Source: Hydractinia symbiolongicarpus
Taxonomy: Eukaryota > Cnidaria > Hydrozoa > Anthoathecata > Hydractiniidae
Direction: 5' to 3'
DNA length: 64,000 nt
NCBI RefSeq assembly: GCF_029227915.1
Contig: NC_079884.1
Coordinates: 11,906,001 to 11,970,000, forward strand
In this document: positions 1 through 9,084 of the stretch, in pieces
Layout: the number at the start of each line of letters is the position of its first letter
Numbering within the stretch: position 1 is the stretch's first letter
Translations under genes and position numbers: made by a program
The notes under the pieces: generated by a model
What the model was told of the DNA's origin: nothing
Databases searched by the model: none
The model's input: only the letters and a program-made list of their open reading frames with translations

Positions 1-869
1 ATACGATCCAACCTATAGGTTTTATTGCTTCAGAAGACATCGGTGGCGCGTCTCTTTTGATCACCATGCTCCTCTCCGGGTTGTAGCAGATACAAATACA
101 GCCTATCCTTGGACGGTGGCTTCTCTTCAGGGTATTCTTTGCTTTTTGTGAGAGGTACATCATCCAGCTTGATCGCTTCCGAGGGCTTCATACCAATCAA
201 GGCATTCTTGATATTGTTTAGACCCTTCACTATAGTGTACAAATGTTTGACCCAAATGGTACTAGTCTCATCGGAAGCCAACTCCTGGGCATCTTGCGGT
301 TTGAAGAGTCTTTCCGCAAGGAGATTTATTATAGCTTTCCACAAAGACCGTTTGTGTGGTGATATTTGGTGGTAGCACGTTTAATTTCTCCACCTCTGTC
401 CTCTTACAGTTTTGTCACATCCGATTTGAACTCGGAACCGTTGTCACATTGGAAGGTTACCGGGTAGTGTAAGGGTCCTGCCTTGTAGATATCTTTGATC
501 ATGTCGGCGACTTCGCCGGCTTTTTTGGTTCTCAGGGCCCTAGCCACTGTAGTCAATGCTTGTCAGAATATACTTGTACGCAATGCCATACAACCGATCA
601 TGAGGCATATAGAGCAAATCGAACTGATGCATCTCGTTCAGTGTAGTAATTGTGAAGTGTGGATAATCGATACGTTTTGGGCCCCTGATATGTCTCAACC
701 AGAGCAGTTGGCTATTAAGCCAATGAGTCACTAGCTTTTTCGGGAAACCACTCCCCTTTGCGAGTAACCTAACGGCTCTGCGTCCGACCCACAGATGTTC
801 CGGAGCGTAGTAGATATTGTTTAGCTTTTCAACCTCCTTCTCGGTAACGATATGTGATGCTTTTGACAT
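1..869 (-). pseudogene. Polinton integrase (DDE/RVE core), copy A, broken and cut by window edge
   Basis: The start is the ATG at 867-869 (MSKASHIV), just downstream of the membrane-protein gene. The integrase core follows: QFDLLYMPHD (first Asp, codon 618-620), CDNGSEF (second Asp, codon 443-445) and FVESYN (Glu, codon 337-339). The spacing is about 58 residues and then 35, the D,D35E pattern of retroviral-type integrases. The C-terminal part (KPSEAIKLDDVPL, residues RRATD near position 30) continues past the left edge. The enzyme would join element ends to host DNA in the nucleus. All three acidic residues survive, but they lie in different reading frames: there is a stop near 540 and shifts around 345 and 325, so no functional enzyme is made. 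Confidence in the family is high. Confidence 0.85.
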
Positions 870-895
870 GTTTATAATATATGTCAAAAACGTTC

Positions 896-1294
896 TTACA
901 GATACTTGTAGGCCACGAACCATAGCAGGGATAAGGAACCAAGAACGAATGTGAGTTCCCCATCTTGTTGGGTTTTTGAAGGAGTGTAGAAGTCCTTCAA
1001 TTACGGTGCCTCCTTCTCCGAGACAATATAGAATTGATACATATTTTCGTCCAGCTCCCGAAGGCAATTGCCAGCCTTGATCTGCATCTCTCTTTGTTCG
1101 TTAAACCAGTCCAATTTAGGCTGCCTCTTACGTATCCACTCCGCCTGGGCCGAATTTAACTTTTCGACGGCCTCATCATGACGCCTGCGCTCCGCCTCAC
1201 CATGCCCTGAGAACTTGCTGAATAAATAATTTCTCCCACTGAATGCAAGGGCGTTTATGCCCGCCCCAGCCACCAGTACAGTTATTGTGGCCAT
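896..1294 (-). pseudogene. Small Polinton membrane/coiled-coil protein, copy A
   Basis: The start at 1294 lies 4 bp from the capsid gene stop at 1298, on the same strand, so the two were probably co-transcribed. The N-terminus is hydrophobic (TVLVAGAGINALAFSG). A charged helical stretch (EAERRRHDEAVEKL) follows, and a second hydrophobic segment (LTFVLGSLSLLWFVAYKYL) ends at the stop at 896-898. The frame is interrupted by a TAA near 1001 where copy B (10697-11087) reads Gln. The layout of N-terminal hydrophobic segment, coiled coil and C-terminal transmembrane segment suggests a membrane-associated virion or assembly protein. The same type of ORF recurs in invertebrate Polintons as far as I recall; its function is unknown. 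Confidence 0.6.
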
Positions 1295-1297
1295 TTA

Positions 1298-2575
1298 TTA
1301 ATATTCAACATGGTCCAATCTACCATCTATAATATTCATCTGAGCGTCCATCAGAAAGTATACATAACATTTAAAATCTCCGGTTCCGTCGGTTTCCTTA
1401 GTGATGTGGAGAGTCATGCCATCACTAAAACGCTGCAGTGGTCTACCGCTACTATGTAGTACGTCATCAGGGGAGACCCGAAAGTCTATAAATAGGGCAT
1501 ACCGTTCGTTAAAGAACTGTCCTATCGTAACACTTGAGTCGTGGGCTCCAAAGATATTGACCACCTGTTCCAGGTGGTTCTTGGGGAGCATCGCGTGAGA
1601 GTGCACTTCATTAGGTTCCCTCCTCAACAATGACGCTAATCTTTTCTATTTTAGGGTTGTAAAACGTTTCGTTAACACCGACATAAGCCTTCACTTTCCC
1701 GGGGTCTATAAACAGTAGCAGTAGGCCGTTGAACGATTTGGAAGGAGAATCGATGTGTAAATCGTATGAGGTATCGGCTTTTTTCATATAAACCACCTTC
1801 ATTCTGAGTACTCTTTTATAAGGCAGGGCGAATCTCGAATATCGGGACATCATTGCACTTGCCAGGCCTTCATTGGTAATTTTGTCAAACTCCAACCTGA
1901 TATTGGTAATTTTATATGCGGCATCGGCTGCCTTGGCTGCTGTGCTCCCTTGGACTGCCGTCCCTCCATCCTTTATGACGTCACTGTAAGGGGAAAAATT
2001 GATAATGAATTGTAATCTGTCGTACAAGTCTGCCGGATAGAATGAGAGATCCTGGGTGAACTCGAACATTGTTTCAAGGGGGATACAAAAGGTGTTCCCA
2101 TAGGCCTTAACGATGGCCTTTTCTTCGTCTGTTCCTACATGATCGGTGGCTTTGACCTTCAGGGTCCTAATTGTACCATCATTGGTATTGATACTTTGCA
2201 AAATAGGATATTGTCTCTATCAAAATTTGGTAGCCAGAGGTTCCGGTACACCGCCAGGATGTTGTAGTCGCTTATATTTTGAATTTCTTTGTTATTTAGG
2301 GTAATACGTAGGTTTTTTACTGAGCTTTTGCCTATGTTCGACACGATGGTGCGTTTTGTATTGGTCCCCGTTTATGTCAGATAAAATAGGAGCTTGAGAC
2401 TACCCGGAATAATGACATCATTCTAGGGCATATTGGGTATATCGACGTACAGATCTTCTTTCTGGTTGATGGTTGATGGGGTATGCAAAATTTGAAGTCT
2501 TTGCAGGTGTCCCTTCATACCAAGAAGCTGCTTGCTTCCTGCGTAAGGGTCCATCCGTATACCGTATGCGTTCAT
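1298..2575 (-). pseudogene. Major capsid protein (double jelly-roll), copy A
   Basis: The start ATG at 2573-2575 (MNAYGIRMDPY) and the stop at 1298-1300 give about 425 codons, roughly the size of Polinton capsid proteins. Recognisable blocks, in order: VIIPGSLKLLFYLT, then SNIGKSSVKNLRITLN, SDYNILAVYRNLW, KATDHVGTDEEKAIVKAYG, FCIPL and YDRLQFIINFSPYSDV. This run (pre-strand Pro-Gly-Ser/Thr, VSNIG, YxDLW-like, then VGT) is typical of the major capsid protein of aquatic-animal Polintons. The product would form the hexon-like trimeric capsomers. In-frame stops occur near 2420 and 2380, and frame changes around 2190 and 1620. It is divergent from the coiled-coil gene at 2612, with only 36 bp between them. 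The assignment rests on family memory; a profile search would settle it. Confidence 0.72.
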
Positions 2576-2611
2576 AGTTATTTATTATATGGATGAAAAT
2601 GCTGTGAATAA
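2576..2611. promoter_or_regulatory. Short divergent intergenic region, capsid / coiled-coil genes
   Basis: Thirty-six bases separate two diverging start codons. They are AT-rich (ATAGTTATTTATTATAT at the left side). This is the only room for a shared promoter of the two genes. The counterpart in copy B has been removed by deletion. No specific element is recognised. Confidence 0.3.
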
Positions 2612-3914
2612 ATGGATAATCCAGTATTTACACCTGAAGAGGATATTGGTAGGCATGATGAGGACGATAAGGGTGACACCCCATCAACACAGCAACTCCC
2701 TGGAACATCGGGGACTTCAACGCCAGGTCAGTAGCAGGGAGGTGCGCGTAGTCGATTGCGGCTGGGCACGAAGTCGGCCGAGACGATGCTATTTCATTCG
2801 AAGGTTGATAGACTATACACCAATCTTAGGGATGGGCTGGGTATGACACCAGATGTGATGCATTATGACAGGTTCCGAACGGGGGAGAATAGTGAACTTA
2901 TTATAAAAAAGCTTGTGACGGGAAAAAGATCACTACCGGAAGTAGTACTGACGTTGCAAGATGGTAATTGTCCAACCACTAGACAGCTCCAGAGTAGGCT
3001 AGGTAGTACGCGTATGAAGGCCATAGGCTTTGATGATTATCAAACACCCAACAGGGGTAGCAAGATAAAGACCCAGAATCTCGCCCAGGATATTGATGTA
3101 CTTGTGAATAGGGATGAAGAGAGGACCCCTTTGATGGGGGTGAAGTGAATGAAATGGAAACAATTGATAGTATTCAAAATTTAGCATACGATGTGGAGGG
3201 TTTTGTAGATACCTTGTTTGCAGGCATCGACCATGATGCCCACGAGGTTGATATGAGATCATTAAAACTGGTAATCGAGACCCTTCAAGGAGGTGAGGGA
3301 TGAACTTATAAAATATGATAGCGACATCAGGAAGAAGGAGGGTAAATTGAAAGAAGAATTCAAGAAGCAGAAGGCCGGGGCGAAAAGGCCTCAGGAGATT
3401 GCCAACCTGGAGAAAGATATTTATAAATTGAAGAGGGACAAGAAGGCTGCACTGGGTAGACATGGTCTACTTTCCTCCGAGGTTTTTAAGCATCTGAGGA
3501 ATATTAAGTCTAAGTTAATGAAGATTGCCGGGGATGACATGCCTTTGCGGGAGAAGCTTAAAACACTCTTCAGGGAGCAGGGTCTTACCATAGCTAGCAT
3601 AGTCTCCGCTGTAGGTCTACTGGTTTCCACCATTGTCCTTGCCGTTACAGGAGGAAGTGGTGCAGCAGCAGGTGCTGCAGGGGGGGACCACAGGGGGTGG
3701 TGAAAAAGGGTGTGTGCGGAAGCAACTTGAGGGGCTTGGAAATTTCCTTAAGTATCTGGCGGGTAAAGCAGGTGCTGCATGGTCGGGTATTATCGGTACA
3801 GTAGTCTCCTTCCTTCTGAGAGTAGCGTCGACCATTGTTACATATGCAGCTAAGCATCTGTATATGGCAGCTGCTGCTGCTGCTCTTGGCCTTGTCGTAC
3901 TATATGTGAAATAA
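2612..3914 (+). pseudogene. Coiled-coil protein with C-terminal hydrophobic segments, copy A
   Basis: The chosen start is the ATG at 2612 (MDNPVFTPEEDIGRHDEDD), which gives an acidic N-terminus; an alternative ATG at 2589 is in another frame. The central part is a long charged helical region (RKKEGKLKEEFKKQK, NLEKDIYKLKRDKKAALGRHG). It is followed by FREQGLTIASIVSAVGLL, a hydrophobic segment, then a Gly/Ala hinge and a final hydrophobic tail (AAAAAALGLVVLYVK) ending at the TAA at 3912-3914. The gene is interrupted by a stop near 2731 and frame changes near 3148, 3295 and 3695. The stop codon lies 4 bp from the end of the convergent gene at 3919. The pattern matches a recurrent Polinton ORF of invertebrates, probably a virion or membrane-acting protein; the role is inferred. 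Confidence 0.55.
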
Positions 3915-3918
3915 GCCT

Positions 3919-5150
3919 TTATTTTTTTCTCAACCATATATAGGCCTGGATAATCCCGACTCCTGTTATAACTAGGGTGGTTTTGGTATCCTCATGTTGA
4001 TTTGATCCTCTAAAACGTATGGGGGTACCACCCCCACCCTTCTGTCCTACATTTTCTTGCCTTGTTGTAGGCCTGGGAGGTATAGATGGTAAGGCCTGTT
4101 TGGTATGATGGGGAGGTATAGGAGGTATAGGATGCTTTGGAGGTATAGTATGTATGGGTGGCATAGTATCCCTTGGGGGTAGGGTATGACTAGGGAGCGT
4201 AGTATGCCTCGCAATAGGCTTGTTTAAGTCAAGCCGTATACCTATTATCGCACTTCCAGGAGCAATCAAAATGTTGTTGTTATATCCCACAATCTTCCCC
4301 ATACGCAGGTTCATATGGGATGGCAGCATGTACACGTGATGCATTACAGCAAAGTTCACTGGAGTCTGGACATATTGCAGTACTTTTTGGAATTCAGTAA
4401 TGTCATGGCTTACATTCTCTTGACGCTCAACCATGGCTTCGAATTTCTGTACCAGAATTTGCCTTGCCGTGTAGTTGTCAGCATTGGAGCCAATTAAGGA
4501 TGCCTTGTCACCTGCCTGAAATCCCAGTAACAGGACCACGTAAACCCTGATACTCTCACTCAGCTTGGTCAGACCCTCTGACGTTAGACCTTGGGATTCG
4601 GGCATGATGAATTTGGCCCAGTCGCCATCGACCTGCGGCCACCATCTACCATTCATCAATGATGAGATGACGGCCTTGAATTTATACAAGGCATTGGGAT
4701 CTGCACCGTACTCGCGGCATACCTGTGCATACCCGGAGCTCGAGTATGGGTTTTCATACTGTGAGAAGTCATCATCGTAAGGCATGGGGACCTGCATACG
4801 AGCCAGGATGCGACGCATGTGATAATAGACATGGACTTTAAAAATCGAGTTGATAAAGGGTACCGAGACCGTCATATGCTTGGTACAGAAGCCTAATGCC
4901 GTGGTTGCGCTATGGGTAGTGAAATTGACCTGAATGTTCCAATAGTCCAACGCTTGCTCTTTCCACCCGGGTCATCAAGGTAGGTTGTCGGGACCTTTAT
5001 GGCATACTTGGTGAATTCGGGGAATACTACAGATATATGGGAATCCGTACTCACGTAGAGGTCCTGGTGCTCCAAGTTGGTTACACCAAGTGGCCATTCA
5101 CCCCTGTTGGTCTTGTACTTTGCAGAATTGTTGTATTGGTATATGTTCAT
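3919..5150 (-). pseudogene. Virion-type protein with proline-rich tail and C-terminal membrane anchor, copy A
   Basis: The start ATG is at 5148-5150 (MNIYQYNNSAKYK) and the stop at 3919-3921. The N-terminal ~290 residues form a folded domain (GVTNLEHQDLYVSTDSH, YDDDFSQYENPYSSSGYAQ, FKAVISSLMNGRWWPQV, PESQGLTSEGLTKLSES, VYVVLLLGFQAG). It passes into a low-complexity tail of PP-containing repeats (LPPRDTMPPIHTIPPKHPIP) and a short hydrophobic end (TLVITGVGIIQAYIW). One frameshift near 4960 breaks the frame; the remaining ~1 kb is open. Similar proteins accompany capsid genes in invertebrate Polintons as far as I recall. A stalk-and-anchor virion protein is a reasonable inference, but no biochemical role is known to me. 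Copy B has a deleted version. Confidence 0.5.
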
Positions 5151-5167
5151 TTCTTAAAACAAAGGAG

Positions 5168-5832
5168 ATGAAACAACTGTGTATTACAGACATCGATAAA
5201 CCTACCATATTTGAAGACCACCTGGGACATTACACTCGTATTGCCTTGAAATCGATAAGCATCAGGCCTGCATGGCTGAATTTATACAGCAACAATGACA
5301 TTATGATCAGGAATGTGGGACCCGATCAGAGGGTGACTCGTATCTCTATTGTGAATAGTTTGTATAGGATCGAGGATATCGCTGCTATTGTCAACAGCCA
5401 AGCAGAGGACAAGATCAAGCCTTTCGTATTGAAAAATAGCTACTCTAGGCTCCGTGTCAACGATGGGTACTCGATGGTGATTCATCGACCAATGCAAGAG
5501 CTTTTAGGCCTGCCCTTTTACCCCAGTAATAAGTATTATTTGAAGGGTGATTACGACGGTTTATACAGGACCGATACATGTCGGAAATTGAGACTTTTTG
5601 TCTACAATCGGATGAAAACGACTGTGGATGGCAAAAAATCAAAGATTCTGGCCTTGCTTCCCACCAAAGAATTGAATGCATGGGGGACATGCTAACCTGG
5701 AGTTTTGATACCCCTGTATACCTTCCACTGAAGGGGTCAACTGACCGTCTGGAGTTTATGCTAACGGACGTCTACCATCACGAGAATAACGTCACGTTTT
5801 TTGACATCACAATATGCATTCTCATAGAATAA
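5168..5832 (+). pseudogene. Probable minor capsid (penton-like) protein, copy A
   Basis: The ATG at 5168 follows a purine-rich AAAGGAG and gives about 221 residues, ending FDITICILIE. Conserved-looking blocks: MKQLCITDID, LGLPFYPSNKYYLKG, YRTDTCRKLRLFVYN, GKKSKILALLPT, FDTPVYLPLKG and RLEFMLTDVYH. The C-terminal order (receptor-like strand pairs, GKKS-LLP, TPVYLPL, RLEF-TD) resembles the single-jelly-roll minor capsid protein of Polintons, which caps the five-fold vertices. One base is missing near 5685 compared with copy B, shifting the last 45 codons; otherwise the frame is open. The next gene begins at the base after this stop. The alternative is another beta-rich capsid protein. Confidence 0.55.
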
Positions 5833-6441
5833 ATGACGACTGATGTAAGTAAACTCTATCCGAGTTTGCCGAGTGCACCCGTGCAGGGCTCTGATCAAGA
5901 CGATGGATAGGTTTTTAGACTTAGAAAAATAAAGGAAATAGAACAATATCTCCGGGATGAAATAAAGGAGCGGAATAGATTTAGAAAAAAATTTAAAATG
6001 CACAATACGTGGGTACGCTTTTGCGATCATGGACTGGTTGGCGTAAGTGTTATTACGTCAGGGCTTGGGATTGGAGCTACGGCCTCGGGCTTAGGGGTTC
6101 CCCTGGCCTGTGCTATGGGGGGACTTGAGATTGCCGCTGGAATAGGGAAGGCCGGTCTCCGGAATGCCTCTAAACGGTTGCGTGTTAAGTTAAAACATGA
6201 TAGCATAAGGCTACTCGCAAAGGCGAAACTAAACTCGATTGTAGATCTGATCATCAAAGCAATGGAAAATGGCGTTATTAGTGACCATGAGTATGGCCTT
6301 ATTAGCCGTGAAAGAAAAAGGTATATGCTGTTGAAGGAGCAAATGCGGCAGAGGTTTAACAGGATCGTAAATGCCATCAATGAACTGGAAAGAGCCCAGC
6401 TAGTTGCCAAGGGTAGGGAGGAGGGGAAAGACGAATTTTAA
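5833..6441 (+). pseudogene. Gly-rich hydrophobic / coiled-coil Polinton protein, copy A
   Basis: The ATG at 5833-5835 directly abuts the stop of the preceding gene, indicating one transcription unit. The protein has a Ser/Pro-rich N-terminus (SKLYPSLPSAP), then a charged segment and a long Gly/Ala-rich hydrophobic stretch (GVSVITSGLGIGATASGLGV, ACAMGGLEIAAGIGKAG). Helical residues rich in Lys/Arg/Glu complete it (AKLNSIVDLIIKAMENGVIS, RERKRYMLLKEQMRQRF). A single TAG at 5908-5910 interrupts it where copy B reads Gln; the rest, from the Met at 5998, is open. I recognise it as a recurrent ORF of cnidarian-type Polintons, without known biochemical function. A membrane-perturbing or virion-core role is only a guess. 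Confidence 0.5.
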
Positions 6442-6516
6442 AAAAAACTTCAATCTGTGCAATATGCAAGCACTATATAGAGTCTCCACCTGAATATAGG
6501 CCTTAATTTTGTATTA

Positions 6517-6547
6517 TATTTTATAGACCGAAAAGGTCCATAAAATA
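6517..6547. terminator. Hairpin between convergent genes, copy A
   Basis: TATTTTAT at 6517-6524 pairs with ATAAAATA at 6540-6547, and GACC (6526-6529) with GGTC (6535-6538), around a five-base purine loop. It sits between the end of the + gene (6441) and the end of the - gene (6557). A different-sequence hairpin sits at the same place in copy B, which suggests a selected bidirectional 3'-end or stop structure. Confidence 0.45.
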
Positions 6548-6556
6548 TATGATTTT

Positions 6557-7249
6557 CTAGTCCTCGCCCAACAGCCATTCCTTTTTAAAACCTTTATACC
6601 GGCATTCTGTGATGTGTACCTGAGGGTAGTGGTCTTTTACCTTGTACATATACCGATGAAATAGCTAGAAGAAGGCTGGCTTGGCAGGGTTCATCGTAGG
6701 ATACGGGCATACCATGGAATTTGGTGGTAATTGTGTCCTAATAATATTGAAGTTTAGCATTCACATAACGGTCTTTTTTAGCAGGCTCTATCGTCAATTG
6801 TTCGGATATTAGATCTTCGATTTTTTGTCATATTTGTCGATACCTTGCAACCCAATCAGGTTACTCTTTAAAATCGAGACTCATTGCCGGTACAGCATTA
6901 GCGTTGTACCGGGTCACCCCATGTGCGGACCAGATTTTAGGTGTTTTCACCCTCAAGGCAACCAGGACGTACTGTGTATGGTACCTACTATATATCGTTT
7001 CTCCTCACCACCGTTAGCAGACATGGCATCTGATACCGTCAGGTATTCTATATGATATCGTTGGTATCCGTAAAGGTAGCGGCAAAATTGTAGAATATAT
7101 TTGGGTTGACAAGCTTGTTTGCAAATTGTAGCATCTTCTTTATTGTATATTTCGAGCGATCTCAGAGAACTACATGTCATCGTACATACGCAGCCACCTC
7201 CGTTATATGTAATATATTCGTGATAGCAGTTAGCATGTCCCCCATGCAT
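6557..7249 (-). pseudogene. Cys-containing Polinton protein, unknown function, copy A, chimeric 5' end
   Basis: Homologous to 15583-16357. Shared blocks: ITYNGGGCVCTM, EIYNK, YLTVSDA and RYIVG, and near the C-terminus HITECRYKGFKKEWLLGED before the stop at 6557-6559. The frame is broken several times in the middle (stops near 6950, 6850 and 6780). The first codons (MHGGHANCYH) are not homologous to copy B: they derive from an inverted fragment of the minor capsid gene (see 7229-7292). The original N-terminal CxxC/CxC part is therefore lost. The function is not recognised. The gene is convergent with 5833-6441 and diverges from the polymerase remnant. Confidence 0.5.
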
Positions 7250-7292
7250 TCAATTCTTTGGTGAGAAGAAAGGCCAGAATCTTTGATTTTTT
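7229..7292 (-). repeat. Inverted 64-bp duplicate of the minor capsid gene segment 5633-5696
   Basis: The reverse complement of 7229-7292 matches 5633-5696 with two mismatches over 64 bases (ATCAAAGATTCTGGCCTT ... GCATGGGGGACATGCTAAC). It includes the same one-base loss (GGGGGAC instead of GGGGAGAC in copy B) that frameshifts the parent gene. It lies exactly where the Cys-protein gene loses its normal 5' end and just before truncated polymerase sequence, so it is filler DNA at a deletion junction. Confidence 0.85.
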
Positions 7293-7300
7293 TTCCAGCA

Positions 7301-7704
7301 TAGCATTTTAACGCATAACACAAACCTTGAGGACCATGAAGAAATTGGGGTTGCATATGAGGTAAGAAGGGGCAAGCACAAATGTACTAGCCATAGAGCC
7401 TACCAGTGCGGTATCGCGGTATATCAACTCGCGAAGTTGCGCATGCTCAAATTTTACTATGATCTTCTGAACAAGTACGTGGATCGTTAGGACTTTGAGT
7501 ATATTTACATGGACACCGACAGTGCGTATTGTGTCATCTCTGGGAAAAAGTTACGAGATGTCATTCGCCCCAAATTACTTGACGAGTATGATGAGGATAT
7601 AAGAAAACTGGCTTGCCACCGATAAGTACTCGAGTCGAACAGGAGGGTTATTTAAAGCAGAATTTATTGCGTTTCGGATGATTGTCCTGACAGCCAAATG
7701 TTGA
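7301..7704 (+). pseudogene. Protein-primed family B DNA polymerase, C-terminal palm/thumb fragment
   Basis: Only about 130 codons survive. Visible blocks: THNTNLEDHEEIGVAYEV, YQCGIAVYQLAKLRMLKFYY, then motif C YMDTDSAY at about 7506-7529 with the two catalytic aspartates. After a frame change come WLATDKYSSRTGGLFKAEF and LTAKC. These are characteristic of the Polinton/adintovirus PolB that replicates the element from a terminal protein. The exonuclease domain, motifs A and B and the protein-priming insertions are missing upstream, where an inverted filler sequence begins. A TAG at 7488-7490 and a shift near 7605 break the remnant, and a foldback repeat ends it at 7673-7721. Copy B has no polymerase. 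Confidence 0.8.
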
Positions 7705-7721
7705 CAGGACAATCATCCGAA
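7673..7721. repeat. 17-bp perfect inverted repeat at the end of the PolB remnant
   Basis: Arms 7673-7689 (TTCGGATGATTGTCCTG) and 7705-7721 (CAGGACAATCATCCGAA) are perfect reverse complements around 15 bases. The left arm is PolB coding sequence (residues around RMIVL), so the right arm is a local inverted copy placed where homology to the polymerase stops. Confidence 0.85.
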
Positions 7722-7745
7722 TGCTGTCGACTACTAATAAAAAGG

Positions 7746-7892
7746 ATGTCTGATATTGCACAAGTCTTTGACAATGCCTTTGGAGAATATGAACATGTGG
7801 AACCCCCGCCCAATAAACGCCAAGTCCTGAAAGAGGCCCTACAAGGGTCACTTACTACCCAAAAAATGGTTACCGGCAAGCATCGTACCTAA
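7746..7892 (+). CDS. Short hypothetical ORF downstream of PolB remnant
   Basis: About 48 codons starting MSDIAQVFDNAFGEYEHV and containing PPPNKRQVLKEALQG. I do not recognise it. The same frame is open upstream to 7698, across the foldback repeat, so the start is arbitrary. It could be the N-terminal part of the next Cys-motif gene, separated from it by a frameshift around 7890. There is no other support for expression. Confidence 0.25.
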   Translation: MSDIAQVFDNAFGEYEHVEPPPNKRQVLKEALQGSLTTQKMVTGKHRT

Positions 7893-7951
7893 ACGAAAAT
7901 AGAGTGGACGAGTTATGGAAGGAGTCAAGTGCCCAAGACGCAAACAATAAA

Positions 7952-8092
7952 ATGGATATTAAATGTTGTCGCGTATGTAGACAACTATTATCCTCGCACA
8001 AGTTCAAAATCAGAGGGAATACTCTAACAAAAATTTGCATGGTTTGCCTGGCCAGAGCTAAGGAGAGGTGGGCTGTCAAAAATGATATCTAA
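7952..8092 (+). CDS. Small Cys-motif protein, stub related to the zinc/HNH gene of copy B
   Basis: Forty-six residues starting MDIKCCRVCRQLLSSHKFKI with a second CMVC pair, giving the pattern CxxC-x2-LL-x4-F-x8-TK-x-CxxC. The same spacing begins the zinc-repeat/HNH gene at 12114 (CQKCKHLLSLDNF, then TKTC), so this is probably a truncated or stand-alone N-terminal zinc module. The frame is open upstream to 7904. The next ORF begins at 8102, so the small + strand genes leading to the ATPase are closely spaced. Binding of a metal ion is inferred from the cysteine pairs only. Confidence 0.4.
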   Translation: MDIKCCRVCRQLLSSHKFKIRGNTLTKICMVCLARAKERWAVKNDI

Positions 8093-8101
8093 GACGTTAA
8101 A

Positions 8102-8446
8102 ATGGACCCCCTTCCTATTGATAGGGAAATTAGAGATGTTCAACAAAATGAGAATTACCTGATTCTCTATGATCTACTCACATACAACAATATACCCCAG
8201 TATACCGAACTTATCGGTGATAGCCCGGAGAAGGAACTACTTGTTAAAAGGTACCGCAATCCATTGCGGTGCCTGCAAGAAAAGTTAATATACGTCCAAC
8301 TACCCCTCGAATACAAGGCTCAAAATACTAAACTCTGCCATGCCTATCGAGGGACCTTGGAAAACAAGCATGGGGGTGTATGGATTTGTGGGTCATGTGC
8401 GGCAATATACCCCAAAATTCACGATCGAAAGTGGAGCAACTATTAG
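8102..8446 (+). CDS. Hypothetical 114-aa protein upstream of the packaging ATPase
   Basis: An open frame starting MDPLPIDREIRDVQQ with no interruption. Its stop (8444-8446) is 3 bp before the ATPase start. The N-terminal half is helical and acidic (YNNIPQYTELIGDSPEKELL). The C-terminal part has HAYRG and WICGSCAAIYP, a CxxC that could bind metal with the nearby Cys/His (LCHAY). Its uninterrupted length among broken neighbours and tight spacing to the ATPase argue for a real gene of the element. I do not recognise the family. Confidence 0.45.
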   Translation: MDPLPIDREIRDVQQNENYLILYDLLTYNNIPQYTELIGDSPEKELLVKRYRNPLRCLQEKLIYVQLPLEYKAQNTKLCHAYRGTLENKHGGVWICGSCAAIYPKIHDRKWSNY

Positions 8447-8449
8447 TAA

Positions 8450-9042
8450 ATGGACACTATTAAGGAGGTGGATACGGCAATTTTCACAGGCCCAACAAGC
8501 TGTGGGAAAACACAACCTGACTGAACCTCCTCGAGCAGGAATATAAAAAGCACTATCACAACATAGTCATTTTGTGTCTAAATATACGGTGGAACCGTAC
8601 CTACCTCGAAAGGGCCTCACTTTGGAAAGACCTCTGTGTATTTCTAATAGACCCCAAGGACCAACTTTTCGAATGGATTCAGAAATTTTCGTTGTTGATA
8701 GCAGGCGAAGAAAGTCTCTTCATAGTCGATGATTGTATAGCAAGCGAGGATTTCGACAAGCGTCGACAATCACTGCTTGAATTAGCTATCAGTGGTAGGC
8801 ACCGCAAACATAGTTTGTGGCTACTTACCCAAAGCTGTACAGCCCTGCCCAAGAATCTGAGGAGACAGAAAAAAGCCTTGTTTTTATGGTATCCACATGA
8901 GAGGAGTGACATGAAAATGATAGACGAGGAGATTAATATCATCCCCGACTGGTCGGATATAAAGGCCGAATTGAAAAAATCAAAACACGCTTGCTTGTAC
9001 GTAAGATTGGAATATCCTAGGACTTGGAGGATTCTTGAGTGA
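8450..9042 (+). pseudogene. FtsK/HerA-type genome-packaging ATPase, copy A (one frameshift)
   Basis: The start ATG at 8450 gives MDTIKEVDTAIFTGPTSCGKT, a Walker A P-loop at residues 14-21. After a single frame change near 8520 the chain continues with YHNIVILCL, FLIDPKDQLFEWIQK, the Walker B strand LFIVDDC, then KRRQSLLELAISGRHR, LWLLTQS (sensor-like) and KKSKHACLYVR to the TGA at 9040-9042. About 198 residues in total, the compact size of Polinton A32-like ATPases that pump DNA into capsids. It is the best-preserved enzyme in the window: apart from the one shift, no stops are seen. Copy B lacks this gene. Confidence 0.85.
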
Positions 9043-9084
9043 CCACAGCAAAAAGCCCAGGCCAAGCATCAGTATATAGAAAAA

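Noticed and set aside
109-375. + strand frames over the integrase and other element genes
   Set aside because: They are shadows of minus-strand genes with recognisable protein blocks.
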